Assembly: GCF_900233005.1 (NCBI RefSeq)
Contig: NZ_LT960612.1
Coordinates: 310,001 to 374,000 of the forward strand
Reading direction: 5' to 3'
DNA length: 64,000 nucleotides
Source: Vibrio tapetis subsp. tapetis
GTDB lineage: Bacteria; Pseudomonadota; Gammaproteobacteria; Enterobacterales; Vibrionaceae
Under the pieces are notes generated by a model, which was not told the DNA's origin, searched no databases, and saw only the letters and a program-made list of their open reading frames with translations. Shown here in pieces: positions 57,074 to 64,000 of the stretch. Every line of letters starts with the position of its first letter. Within the stretch, counting starts at the first letter, position 1. The translations under genes and the position numbers were made by a program.

Positions 57074-57739
57074 ATGAGAAGAACTGAGCCATTGATGCAC
57101 TTAGAGGTTCCCGTAGGAGACTATGTACTAAAAAGAACAGACGTCAGCGCTGAACTTGTCCTTGGCAACGGTTCATCCTTCTCTATCACCATTCCTGAAA
57201 GTTGCATACTCAACAAATTATTGCAAAACGAAAATAAAGTGGTCACTAAAGAATCCCTTATTCTAGAGGCTTGGGGATGTGCTGATATCATTGGACCAAA
57301 TTCACTTCCAGTCGCGATAACGAACTTGAGAAAAATATTGAAACTTGCCAATGTGACGATTGTGAATATTCCGAGAAAAGGGTATCTAATCGAACTCCCT
57401 GATGTCTATATTAATGCGCCAGTCGAAAATTCATCACACAAGGTTCAAGTTAAAAGCGACCCGACAGAGCACTCACTAAAATATTCTTCTAAACAAACAA
57501 GCCATGATTACATTTCTTCATTCTCATTTTACTCATCGCTCGTAATTATTATGTTTTTGTTGTACGTCTTATTTTACATCAAGCTATCATGGGTAGAAGA
57601 AGAATGCATAATGTTTGACGAAGGCTCCGTCTGCTTTATAAAAGGCAATGGCCCGAATATGACGACCATCAACAAACAAAAGGGATCGTATTATTTTTCT
57701 CAATCGACAGGGATGATTAAGGATAGGTTATATGATTAG
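57074..57739 (+). CDS. ToxR/VtrA-like membrane-bound transcriptional regulator
   Basis: The 221-aa protein has an N-terminal cytoplasmic winged helix of the OmpR/ToxR (Trans_reg_C) type, about residues 20-108, with VVTKESLILEAWGCADIIGPNSLPVAITNLRKILK as recognition region and VNIPRKGYLIEL as wing. A polar linker follows. One membrane helix (about 150-172; SSLVIIMFLLYVLFYIKLSWV) leads to a short periplasmic tail of about 48 residues with two Cys (EECIMFDEGSVCFIKG) that could form a disulfide. The layout is that of ToxR, TcpP and VtrA: DNA is bound directly from the membrane. The start follows GAGGAATGTCC. It overlaps its partner gene by 8 nt. Confidence 0.88.
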   Translation: MRRTEPLMHLEVPVGDYVLKRTDVSAELVLGNGSSFSITIPESCILNKLLQNENKVVTKESLILEAWGCADIIGPNSLPVAITNLRKILKLANVTIVNIPRKGYLIELPDVYINAPVENSSHKVQVKSDPTEHSLKYSSKQTSHDYISSFSFYSSLVIIMFLLYVLFYIKLSWVEEECIMFDEGSVCFIKGNGPNMTTINKQKGSYYFSQSTGMIKDRLYD

Positions 57740-58181
57740 AAAATACACAGTAGTTTGTTCAGGTATATTAAGTGTGATCATGATAATACTGGTCTCTTTT
57801 TCTTTTATCAATGGTACAACCTGCAAATACACCTTATCAATAAACACAACTGAACGGGAAACATTCCTAACTTGTTATCGCGGTAAAGTTGTTGCCTTAC
57901 ACTCTAATATTAATGGTGATTTAGTATCAGAATGGAAAGTGGAAGCGAGACAGTTCATTTTTCTTGATCAACTCATTTATTTTGTTTATTCGAGAGAAAT
58001 GATCGTCGACGATAGAAATGAAGGTCCAAACGACAAATTCAATAGAATCTCTTCTGGATATCGCTTCTTGTTCTACCGATATGAGAGAGAAGGCGATGAC
58101 ATTATGCTTATGCAAGAATTTCCAGAGCAAACCATTATCTTCGGGAAAATAACGGGCAGGTTAAGTTACTTTCAGAAATAA
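57732..58181 (+). CDS. Small membrane partner of the ToxR-like regulator (ToxS/TcpH/VtrC-like by position)
   Basis: The 149-aa protein has one N-terminal helix (VVCSGILSVIMIILVSFSFI) and a periplasmic beta-rich domain (TCKYTLSINTTERETFLTC, with two Cys; YRFLFYRYEREGDDIMLMQEFP). The ATG lies 8 nt inside the end of the regulator gene, a coupling typical of ToxR-ToxS and VtrA-VtrC pairs, where the second protein stabilises or completes the periplasmic sensor. No direct similarity to a named partner is visible by eye, so the role is inferred from position and layout. Confidence 0.75.
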   Translation: MIRKYTVVCSGILSVIMIILVSFSFINGTTCKYTLSINTTERETFLTCYRGKVVALHSNINGDLVSEWKVEARQFIFLDQLIYFVYSREMIVDDRNEGPNDKFNRISSGYRFLFYRYEREGDDIMLMQEFPEQTIIFGKITGRLSYFQK

Positions 58182-58258
58182 ATTAGTGTTTATTTATTTG
58201 TACTGTCTAAGCCAAAAACTCAATCTGAAGGAAACTAAGCTAACTAACCGTACTTCTT

Positions 58259-59488
58259 ATGAAAACAAAAGCCAAGGTAACTCTTGATTACAACGTCCTT
58301 GAAGGAGCGAAGCGTCGCATTTCCTACATTTTTGACCATTTCAACCACTTCTACGTTTCCTTCTCTGGTGGTAAAGACTCCGGTGTCTTACTCAATTTAG
58401 CCATTGAAGAAGCAGCGAAAAAAAACCGCCTTCCCGTGGATGTACTTATTGTTGACTTTGAAGCTCAGTATCAAGAAACCCATGCCTTTATCGAACGAAT
58501 GGTTCTAACGGGAAAGGTAAAGCCGTACTGGATTTGTCTGCCACTAAGCCTGAGAAACTCAACCTCGCAGTTTCAACCTAAATGGTTATGTTGGGATGCG
58601 TCAAAAACATCTCAGTGGGTCAGAGCAATGCCGCAAGTCAATGGGGTAATATCGAATCCAAATTACTTTTCTTTTTTTTATTCTGGCATGGAATTCGAAG
58701 ACTTCGTTTTCGAGTTTGCGCACTGGTTTAAACAACAAAAAAATGAGCCCATCGCGGTTTTAATCGGATTGCGCGCCGACGAATCTTTACACCGTTTCAA
58801 TACCATTAAAAATCGTCATAAGAAGAAGTTTAATAATAAGTTTTGGACCACTCAAATGCAGCCCGACATCTACATGGCCTATCCACTGTACGACTGGAAA
58901 ACTCAGGACATTTGGATTGCAAATGATCGTTTCCAGTGGGATTACAACAAAATCTATGAATTGATGCATAAGGCGGGAGTTCCTCTTTCTATGCAACGGC
59001 TCTGCCAGCCCTTTGGCGATGAACAAAGAAAAGGATTGTGGTTATATCAAATTTTAGAACCAAACACGTGGCAAAGGTTAGTCGCCAGAGTCGAGGGGTG
59101 TAATTTTGGTGCGCGCTACTCCAAAGAACAAGGTCGAATTCTGGGGTATTACCGATTCCAACTCCCCCCAGGCCTTAGCTATCGGCAATACAGCAAATAC
59201 CTGTTAAAAACCATGCCCCCTCATATTGAACAGCATTATCGAGAACGTATTTTTAAGTTCTTGTTATGGTGGCGAAAAAACGGAGAGCAAAAAGGCATTA
59301 CATCCATTCCCGATTTTGCGGACAGCAAGTTAGAATCCCGAAAGCAGGTCCCAAGCTGGAGGCGAATCTGCAAAGTCCTCATAAAAAATGATTACTGGTG
59401 TCGTGGGCTCTCTTTTGGTTACAACAAATCTGTTGCCAAGCAGTATCACGCACTCTATGGAGAAGGAAAAAATACAAATGGAAAATGA
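58259..59488 (+). CDS. ibrA: IbrA-like PAPS-reductase-fold protein (DUF3440)
   Basis: The 409-aa protein has an adenine nucleotide alpha-hydrolase fold with PP-loop VSFSGGKDSGVLLNLA (about 33-48), then VDVLIVDFEAQYQETHAFIERM, the aromatic stretch PKWLCWDASKTSQWVRAMPQ and LIGLRADESLHRF. The C-terminal half (RLCQPFGDEQRKGLWLYQ, YYRFQLPPGLSYRQYSKYLL) matches the DUF3440 extension of IbrA. In E. coli ECOR-9 IbrA and IbrB activate expression of the Ig-binding eib genes; the biochemical action is not known. The start ATG at 58259 lies 77 nt after the ToxR-partner gene. The lack of a typical CysH Cys-motif tail argues against plain PAPS reduction. Confidence 0.88.
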   Translation: MKTKAKVTLDYNVLEGAKRRISYIFDHFNHFYVSFSGGKDSGVLLNLAIEEAAKKNRLPVDVLIVDFEAQYQETHAFIERMVLTGKVKPYWICLPLSLRNSTSQFQPKWLCWDASKTSQWVRAMPQVNGVISNPNYFSFFYSGMEFEDFVFEFAHWFKQQKNEPIAVLIGLRADESLHRFNTIKNRHKKKFNNKFWTTQMQPDIYMAYPLYDWKTQDIWIANDRFQWDYNKIYELMHKAGVPLSMQRLCQPFGDEQRKGLWLYQILEPNTWQRLVARVEGCNFGARYSKEQGRILGYYRFQLPPGLSYRQYSKYLLKTMPPHIEQHYRERIFKFLLWWRKNGEQKGITSIPDFADSKLESRKQVPSWRRICKVLIKNDYWCRGLSFGYNKSVAKQYHALYGEGKNTNGK

Positions 59489-60104
59489 AACCCTACAAAA
59501 TTCCCTATCATTTGAATCAGATTTGACGAACAATCAAAACTATATTGATGAAAAGGTAAAAGTATTTAATACCATTGTCGACTTACTCAATAATCAGATT
59601 ATCGCTCTGCCTCCTGCTTGCAAAGTGAACTTACTTCCAATCCACAAAATTCACGCAAATCACTATAACCCAAACAAAGTCGCCCCTCCTGAGGCCACAC
59701 TGTTAAAACACTCTATCGATCAAAGTGGCGTCACGATGCCAATCTTGGTCAATCGCCTTAGAGGAATTACTGACCAATACATTCTGATTGATGGATTTCA
59801 CCGATATCAACTTCTTCTAAACAATCCTGAATTGCAATCCATCCCGGGTTACATTCCTTCTGTGGTGTTAACCCTGCCAGAACAAGACTGTATTTCCACT
59901 TCGGTTCGACATAACTTAGCCCGTGGTTCCCACCAAGTAGAGCTCACGGCAAATCTTGTTATTCAACTTAGAGAAATGGGATGGAGCAATAGCAAAATTT
60001 GCGCAGAACTTGGGATGGATCAAGACGAAGTATTGAGAATGCAGCAAGTAACAGGACTCGCGGCAGCCTTTAAAGATCAAGACTTTTCCATGTCCTGGAA
60101 ATAG
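59478..60104 (+). CDS. ibrB: IbrB-like ParB/sulfiredoxin-fold protein
   Basis: This is 208 aa from the ATG at 59478; longer frames to 59388 run inside ibrA. It overlaps ibrA by 11 nt. The ParB-type N-terminal domain reads LLPIHKIHANHYNPNKVAPPEATLLKHSIDQSGV and YILIDGFHRYQLLL; the DGFHRY motif is the nucleotide/phosphate-binding site of this fold. The C-terminal part has an HTH-like segment (MGWSNSKICAELGMDQDEVLRMQQV). In E. coli IbrB works with IbrA as a gene activator. No ParA partner is present, so plasmid partition is unlikely. Confidence 0.88.
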   Translation: MENETLQNSLSFESDLTNNQNYIDEKVKVFNTIVDLLNNQIIALPPACKVNLLPIHKIHANHYNPNKVAPPEATLLKHSIDQSGVTMPILVNRLRGITDQYILIDGFHRYQLLLNNPELQSIPGYIPSVVLTLPEQDCISTSVRHNLARGSHQVELTANLVIQLREMGWSNSKICAELGMDQDEVLRMQQVTGLAAAFKDQDFSMSWK

Positions 60105-60274
60105 GGCGTTTAATGGCATCATTAGGCGAGCAACGCAATGAATTACCTGTTCAATATTTATACTAAATTAACACTTAATTACTGTTTTACTTATGTATTC
60201 AGACGATAGTATTCCAGCTCCATCGCGCTCAAAGCGCCTCATCGTCACTACAAAAACATGACAGGTAAAATACT

Positions 60275-61573
60275 ATGGAAAGCACAGAAAAAGGGAATAT
60301 AAAAAATAAAGCGATAGACAAATTACAATCAGAAAATCCGCCCTCCCTTGTAGGCGGCGCATGCATTGTTGCTTGTATTTGTGTCGGTGCGGGGATGCTG
60401 GGCCTACCAGCTGCCGGAGCAGGGTCTTGGACACTCGGAGCCATCGCGGCTTTGATATTTACGATGGTAGTCATGACAGCAAGTGGCTGCTTACTTCTTG
60501 AGGTACTAAAAGACTACCCATATCGCTCTTCATTTTCTTCCATTACGAAAGATCTACTCGGTAAAAATGTCAATATTCTGAATAATTCGATGATCTACTT
60601 TGTTGGTGGGATTTTACTTTACGCCTATATCACATCTTCTGGATTGATCATTAACGGATACTTTGGAATTAACCCCAAAATTGCTTCCATTATCTTTGTA
60701 TTGGTCTTTTCATTGTTGGTCTGGCATTCCACCAAAATGGTCGACCGAATATCAATAATATTGATGTTATTTATGATTCTCAGCTTTAGCTTTGGGGTTG
60801 CTGGCCTCTGGTTTAATATCAAGCTAGGCGTGCTCTTTGATTCTTCCCAGCTCAGTGTTGAATACTCAAAATACATTTGGGTGTTTTTCCCGGTCGCATT
60901 AACATCGTTTGGCTATCAGCACAGTGTTTCAACATTACGTGATTATTACTTGGAAGCAAGGCGGGCGCAAAATGCCATCGTAGGCGGAATGCTCATCGCT
61001 TTATTTATTTATATCATGTGGTTAGTCAGCATTTATGGCAACTTGCCAAGAGCCGATTTCACGGCCATCATCGCGTCTGGTGGTAATATCGATAGCTTAT
61101 TAAGCAGCCTTCGAAGTGTGTTGGAAGAAGAGTCGCTATCAACGATAATCAGCGCATTTTCAGCCGCCGCCATTTTATCCAGTTTCATTGGCGTAGGGCT
61201 CGGGGTCTTTGATTTTTTGGCTGACCTATTTCAATTTGAATCTTCACCAAAAGGGCGCGGCAAAACTTGGGCTGTGACGTTTCTTCCGCCGCTCATATTC
61301 TCTTTGTTATTCCCATTTGGATTCTTGGCTGCGATTGGCTATGCCGGGTCTGCGGCGGCAGTTTGGGCATGCATTATTCCCGCCCTTTTGGTGCGAAAAG
61401 CGAGGCAACTGAGATCAAAAGAAGGGCAAGATCTCGTTGGAAATACAGAACAATATCGGGTACCAGGCGGCAATTGGGTTCTGGCTGGTGTCGCCATTTA
61501 TGGGCTAAGTATCGTTATCATTAGTTTATTAAACATATTGGAATTACTGCCGACATTTACTGGCGTTGAATAA
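60275..61573 (+). CDS. Aromatic amino acid permease (Mtr/TnaB/TyrP family)
   Basis: The 432-aa protein has eleven or so helices. The family start is GGACIVACICVGAGMLGLPAAGAG, followed by FPVALTSFGYQHSVSTLRDYYLEARRAQNAIVGG, typical of the HAAAP transporters Mtr, TnaB and TyrP. It imports Trp or Tyr with H+. Its ATG at 60275 follows ACAGGT. The gene is 170 bp after ibrB, on the same strand, with no obvious terminator between. The broken tnaA 6 kb to the left raises the possibility that this is the TnaB partner moved or split from it. Confidence 0.88.
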   Translation: MESTEKGNIKNKAIDKLQSENPPSLVGGACIVACICVGAGMLGLPAAGAGSWTLGAIAALIFTMVVMTASGCLLLEVLKDYPYRSSFSSITKDLLGKNVNILNNSMIYFVGGILLYAYITSSGLIINGYFGINPKIASIIFVLVFSLLVWHSTKMVDRISIILMLFMILSFSFGVAGLWFNIKLGVLFDSSQLSVEYSKYIWVFFPVALTSFGYQHSVSTLRDYYLEARRAQNAIVGGMLIALFIYIMWLVSIYGNLPRADFTAIIASGGNIDSLLSSLRSVLEEESLSTIISAFSAAAILSSFIGVGLGVFDFLADLFQFESSPKGRGKTWAVTFLPPLIFSLLFPFGFLAAIGYAGSAAAVWACIIPALLVRKARQLRSKEGQDLVGNTEQYRVPGGNWVLAGVAIYGLSIVIISLLNILELLPTFTGVE

Positions 61574-61655
61574 ACGCATCGAGTGAAGCCGCAGCATCAT
61601 GTTGGCTTCACCTACCTCACCACAAACATCGTTCGCCAAACCAAGGTTAATTAAG

Positions 61656-62576
61656 CTAATTTCTTGTAAACCTCGTACGAAATTCTTTTGGTGTCAGTCC
61701 CATGGTTTTGATGAAAATCTTCCGGCAGGCGCTAGCATCTTCATAGCCGACTTTGTTGGCAATGGTTTCAAACGAAGCTTGTGTGCTCTCTAATAGATCA
61801 CACGCTTTTTGAATTCTTAACCTCTGCAAATAACGATTCGGATTATCACTGGTGGCTTTTACAAAACGACGCTGCATTGTTCTAAGCGTTAAGTTGGCCT
61901 GAGCGGCAAGCGATTGAATCGTTATATTCTGCATGTATTGCACATTCATGATCTGCTGAATTCGAACAATGGGCTGATCACCGTGCAAAAGAGAGGGCGT
62001 GAATTGTTGATAAAAACGTTGTTCCCTCGGAGCGGTGTCTACCACCAGTTGCTTTCCAAGCTTTCTCATTACATTGGCATTAGTGTACTTTTTAATTAAC
62101 TCAAAGCCCAAATCCACCCAAGACATCATGCCACCAGCGGTGATCACGTCTCCATGATCAATCAGGATTTCATTACTTTTAAGTTCTATATGAGGAAAGG
62201 TCTGATGAAATAGCTCCGACAGGCCCCAATGAGTGGTCACCGCGCGCTTATCAACCAAAGACGTTGCAGCTAAGATAAAAGCCCCCGCGCATGCCGAAGC
62301 TATTGTGGAACCCTGCCCATGCTGGGTAATTAGCCATTCGAGATCATTAGAATTCGCACTAAGATACGCTTGGCTTTGTAAACTAGGCGGCAGCAAAATA
62401 ACGGCAAACTTTTGGTCAATCGGTGGCGGAGTTTCGAAGATCACAGGCATAAACTTGGTGCCCAATTTCTGCTCATCACAAATTTGATTCGCTAAAAAAA
62501 ACATTTCTTCTAACCCGTATATGGCCGATTTTAAGGCATTGGTGTAGTGGTAAATACCGATTGAGATTCGTTTCAT
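61656..62576 (-). CDS. GlxA-type AraC regulator with DJ-1/PfpI domain
   Basis: The 306-aa protein has an N-terminal DJ-1/PfpI-like domain (SIGIYHYTNALKSAIYGLEEMF, ASACAGAFILAATSLVD with the nucleophile-elbow Cys, THWGLSELF). C-terminal AraC HTH: TIQSLAAQANLTLRTMQRRFVKAT and FETIANKVGYEDASACRKIFIKTMGLTPKEFR. GlxA-type regulators usually control the divergent gene, here an isochorismatase-like hydrolase. The ligand is unknown. 116 bp separate the two starts. Confidence 0.9.
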   Translation of the reverse strand: MKRISIGIYHYTNALKSAIYGLEEMFFLANQICDEQKLGTKFMPVIFETPPPIDQKFAVILLPPSLQSQAYLSANSNDLEWLITQHGQGSTIASACAGAFILAATSLVDKRAVTTHWGLSELFHQTFPHIELKSNEILIDHGDVITAGGMMSWVDLGFELIKKYTNANVMRKLGKQLVVDTAPREQRFYQQFTPSLLHGDQPIVRIQQIMNVQYMQNITIQSLAAQANLTLRTMQRRFVKATSDNPNRYLQRLRIQKACDLLESTQASFETIANKVGYEDASACRKIFIKTMGLTPKEFRTRFTRN

Positions 62577-62692
62577 GCAGAGTACACCTTTGTCGCTTTT
62601 GACTCATAATATGTCATTTTAGACTCTTAAGCACACTCCTATCTTTGGCGATAATCATTCTATCGAACACAGCCTCTATTTAGGAGATCATA

Positions 62693-63211
62693 ATGAACAA
62701 GAAAGCACTCATCGTCATCGATTTACAAAATGACTATTTCGCAGGTGGTAAATTCCCATTGTGGAATACCGAACAAACACTGACTAATGTGAAAACAGCC
62801 ATCGAGCTCGCCAATAGCCAAAATATACCGGTTATTCATGTCCAACATATTGCTGATCCATCTAACGGTGTCGCTCCTTTCTTTAATCAAGGCAGCGTCG
62901 GGGCCGACATTCATCCTGAAGTGTTGGCACTAGCGCCTAACGCAGAAGTGATCATTAAAAATTTTGCTGACGGATTTGAAAGAACCAACTTGGATGAGGT
63001 TTTACAGCAGCATAATATTGAAGAATTAATGATTTGCGGCATGATGACCCAAAACTGTGTTGCGCATACTGCCATCTCACCTGCAGCAGACAAGTATTCG
63101 GTGTCTATTTTGGTGGATTGCTGCACAACCGTCGATGAGATGATCCATAACATCGCTCTGCATGCGGTCTCTCCCCGCGTCTCGCTTGTCTCAACTGAAC
63201 AGGCACTTTAG
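62693..63211 (+). CDS. Isochorismatase-family cysteine hydrolase
   Basis: The 172-aa protein opens ALIVIDLQNDYFAGGKFPLW (catalytic Asp), Lys in EVIIKNFADGFE, and Cys in LMICGMMTQNCVAHTA; the D-K-C triad of cysteine hydrolases is complete. Relatives act on nicotinamide, N-carbamoyl or ureido compounds or isochorismate; the real substrate is unknown. The start follows AGGAGATCATA. It is likely the target of the divergent GlxA-type regulator. Confidence 0.9.
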   Translation: MNKKALIVIDLQNDYFAGGKFPLWNTEQTLTNVKTAIELANSQNIPVIHVQHIADPSNGVAPFFNQGSVGADIHPEVLALAPNAEVIIKNFADGFERTNLDEVLQQHNIEELMICGMMTQNCVAHTAISPAADKYSVSILVDCCTTVDEMIHNIALHAVSPRVSLVSTEQAL

Positions 63212-63239
63212 TACTCCTACACCAAGGGACTCTATACAC

Positions 63240-63269
63240 CAAGGGGCAATCAACATTGATTGCCCCTTG
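63240..63269. terminator. Terminator-like 14-bp inverted repeat between convergent genes
   Basis: CAAGGGGCAATCAA (63240-63253) pairs perfectly with TTGATTGCCCCTTG (63256-63269). There is no strong T-tract on either side, but position between the hydrolase and LysE genes, which converge, supports a terminator role. Confidence 0.7.
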
Positions 63270-63300
63270 CTCGATCTCTCTATTTCAAGACGAAAATACG

Positions 63301-63915
63301 CTATATCGTCACAACAACACGAACGGCAAGCAGTATTAAGAAGACTCCTGACAAACGGTCGATCAATACGGCTCGCGCTCTGATCCGCTCAACCACACGA
63401 GAACTGGACAACACCAAAGTAATCAAGGTGTACCACAAGCCATCTAATAATAGTGGCGTCGCGACAATGATAAGCTGGTTGCTTAATTCATTTCCTAGAG
63501 CCACAAATTGACTAAATAGAGCAATAAAGAACAGAGCAATTTTGGGGTTTAATATTGAGATCAAAAAACCTTCTCGTGCCGATTGCATCACACTGGTCTC
63601 TTCTCCCCCACCTAGCTTAGCCGCAACACCGCCTTTTGAACGAAGCGCATTCACACCAAGGTAGGCCAAGTACACGGCGCCCGCCAAGCTGATCGATTTA
63701 AACAACAACTCGCTTTTCTGCAAGACAACCGCCAAGCCAACCAAACTGATTATTGCGTAAATACCAATTCCTAGCGCATGAGCCCAAGCCGCGGCGATCC
63801 CATTTTTTCGCCCTCCAGCTAAAGAATGTTTAGCGACAACGGACAAACTCGGGCCTGGTGACATCGCACCTAAAAGGCACACGATAAAAAGTGACAACCA
63901 AACTGTTAACGTCAT
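63301..63915 (-). CDS. LysE-family amino acid exporter
   Basis: The 204-aa protein has about six helices. LysE-type features are AMSPGPSLSVVAKHSLAGGRKNGIAAAWAHALG in the first part, AYLAYLGVNALRS, and the ISILNPKIALFFIALFSQF segment. It exports amino acids or homoserine lactone-type metabolites (RhtB group). The start at 63915 follows AGGAGAGC. Its promoter is expected in 63916-64000. No regulator adjacent inside the window. Confidence 0.9.
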   Translation of the reverse strand: MTLTVWLSLFIVCLLGAMSPGPSLSVVAKHSLAGGRKNGIAAAWAHALGIGIYAIISLVGLAVVLQKSELLFKSISLAGAVYLAYLGVNALRSKGGVAAKLGGGEETSVMQSAREGFLISILNPKIALFFIALFSQFVALGNELSNQLIIVATPLLLDGLWYTLITLVLSSSRVVERIRARAVLIDRLSGVFLILLAVRVVVTI

Positions 63916-64000
63916 AAAAAGCTCTCCTGTTTGAGCCTAATCTACCAACAGACGAGCCATGAAAGGAAATCACATTTACTCATGAAGGTCATGATTTTGA

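Noticed and set aside
59478-60104. Plasmid partition ParB
   Set aside because: No ParA partner or parS-like repeats are present, and the overlap with the PAPS-reductase-fold gene fits IbrB instead.
1-64000. CRISPR array, integron, prophage or tRNA genes
   Set aside because: No regularly spaced repeats, attC-type palindromes with cassette genes, phage structural genes or cloverleaf sequences were noticed.

Overview
The window looks like a piece of a Vibrio chromosome (Vibrionaceae, moderate to low GC). The basis is gene content: a DUF3622-type protein, a yejABEF operon, a thiD-thiZXY-tenA thiamine operon, CspA-type and TnaA proteins, a ToxR-like membrane regulator with a partner, and many LysR/AraC/GGDEF genes. 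No rRNA, tRNA, origin or CRISPR array was seen. The dense mix of transport, detoxification and regulatory genes suggests accessory chromosome or second-chromosome DNA (inference).

Layout. 1-1085: end of a Tad pilus locus (TadF-like, partial; TadE-like), minus strand. 1620-7769: an RND efflux adaptor and its permease; the permease is split by a 1826-bp IS1182-family element with a visible 5-bp target duplication. 7812-9902 and 17798-19892: two nearly identical group II introns on the minus strand, each placed exactly at the T-tract of a Rho-independent terminator (class C behaviour). Between them lie yejABEF (10173-15868) and a secreted subtilase with a chitin-binding tail. 19950-22678: a TldD/PmbA-type protease pair. 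23130-26274: cold-shock protein, a small secreted protein and a TPR-GGDEF cyclase. 26359-30836: an HMP/thiamine salvage operon under a TPP riboswitch. 30983-44458: a run of regulators, transporters and small enzymes (TetR/DHFR-like pair, GGDEF, OsmC, YcaQ-type glycosylase, DUF3622, periplasmic binding protein, glutaredoxin-like, PLP desulfhydrase-like, lipase-like hydrolase, LysR/EamA pair, LysR/MATE pair). 44716-52326: a broken C45-type acyltransferase, GNAT, AraC, AlkC-type glycosylase, RNase HI and a divergent PNPOx/MocR pair. 52548-56275: frameshifted tryptophanase, a compact chemotaxis receptor and a frameshifted acetyltransferase. 56276-61573: an AT-rich block with a ToxR-like regulator plus membrane partner, an IbrA/IbrB-like pair (PAPS-reductase fold plus ParB fold) and an aromatic amino acid permease. 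61656-63915: GlxA-type regulator, isochorismatase-like hydrolase and LysE exporter.

How the genes work together. The clearest systems are the riboswitch-controlled pyrimidine salvage operon, the Yej peptide importer, and three divergent regulator/target pairs with visible candidate operators (TetR/DHFR-like, LysR/EamA, MocR/PNPOx). The best candidate for an under-described system is the 57074-60104 block, where a ToxR/VtrA-like membrane sensor pair sits directly upstream of an overlapping IbrA-IbrB pair.

Decay. Four genes carry point lesions: single-base deletions in the transposase, tnaA and a GNAT gene, and an in-frame TAA in the C45 enzyme. The RND permease is broken by insertion. The single-base lesions could be real or could be sequencing errors.
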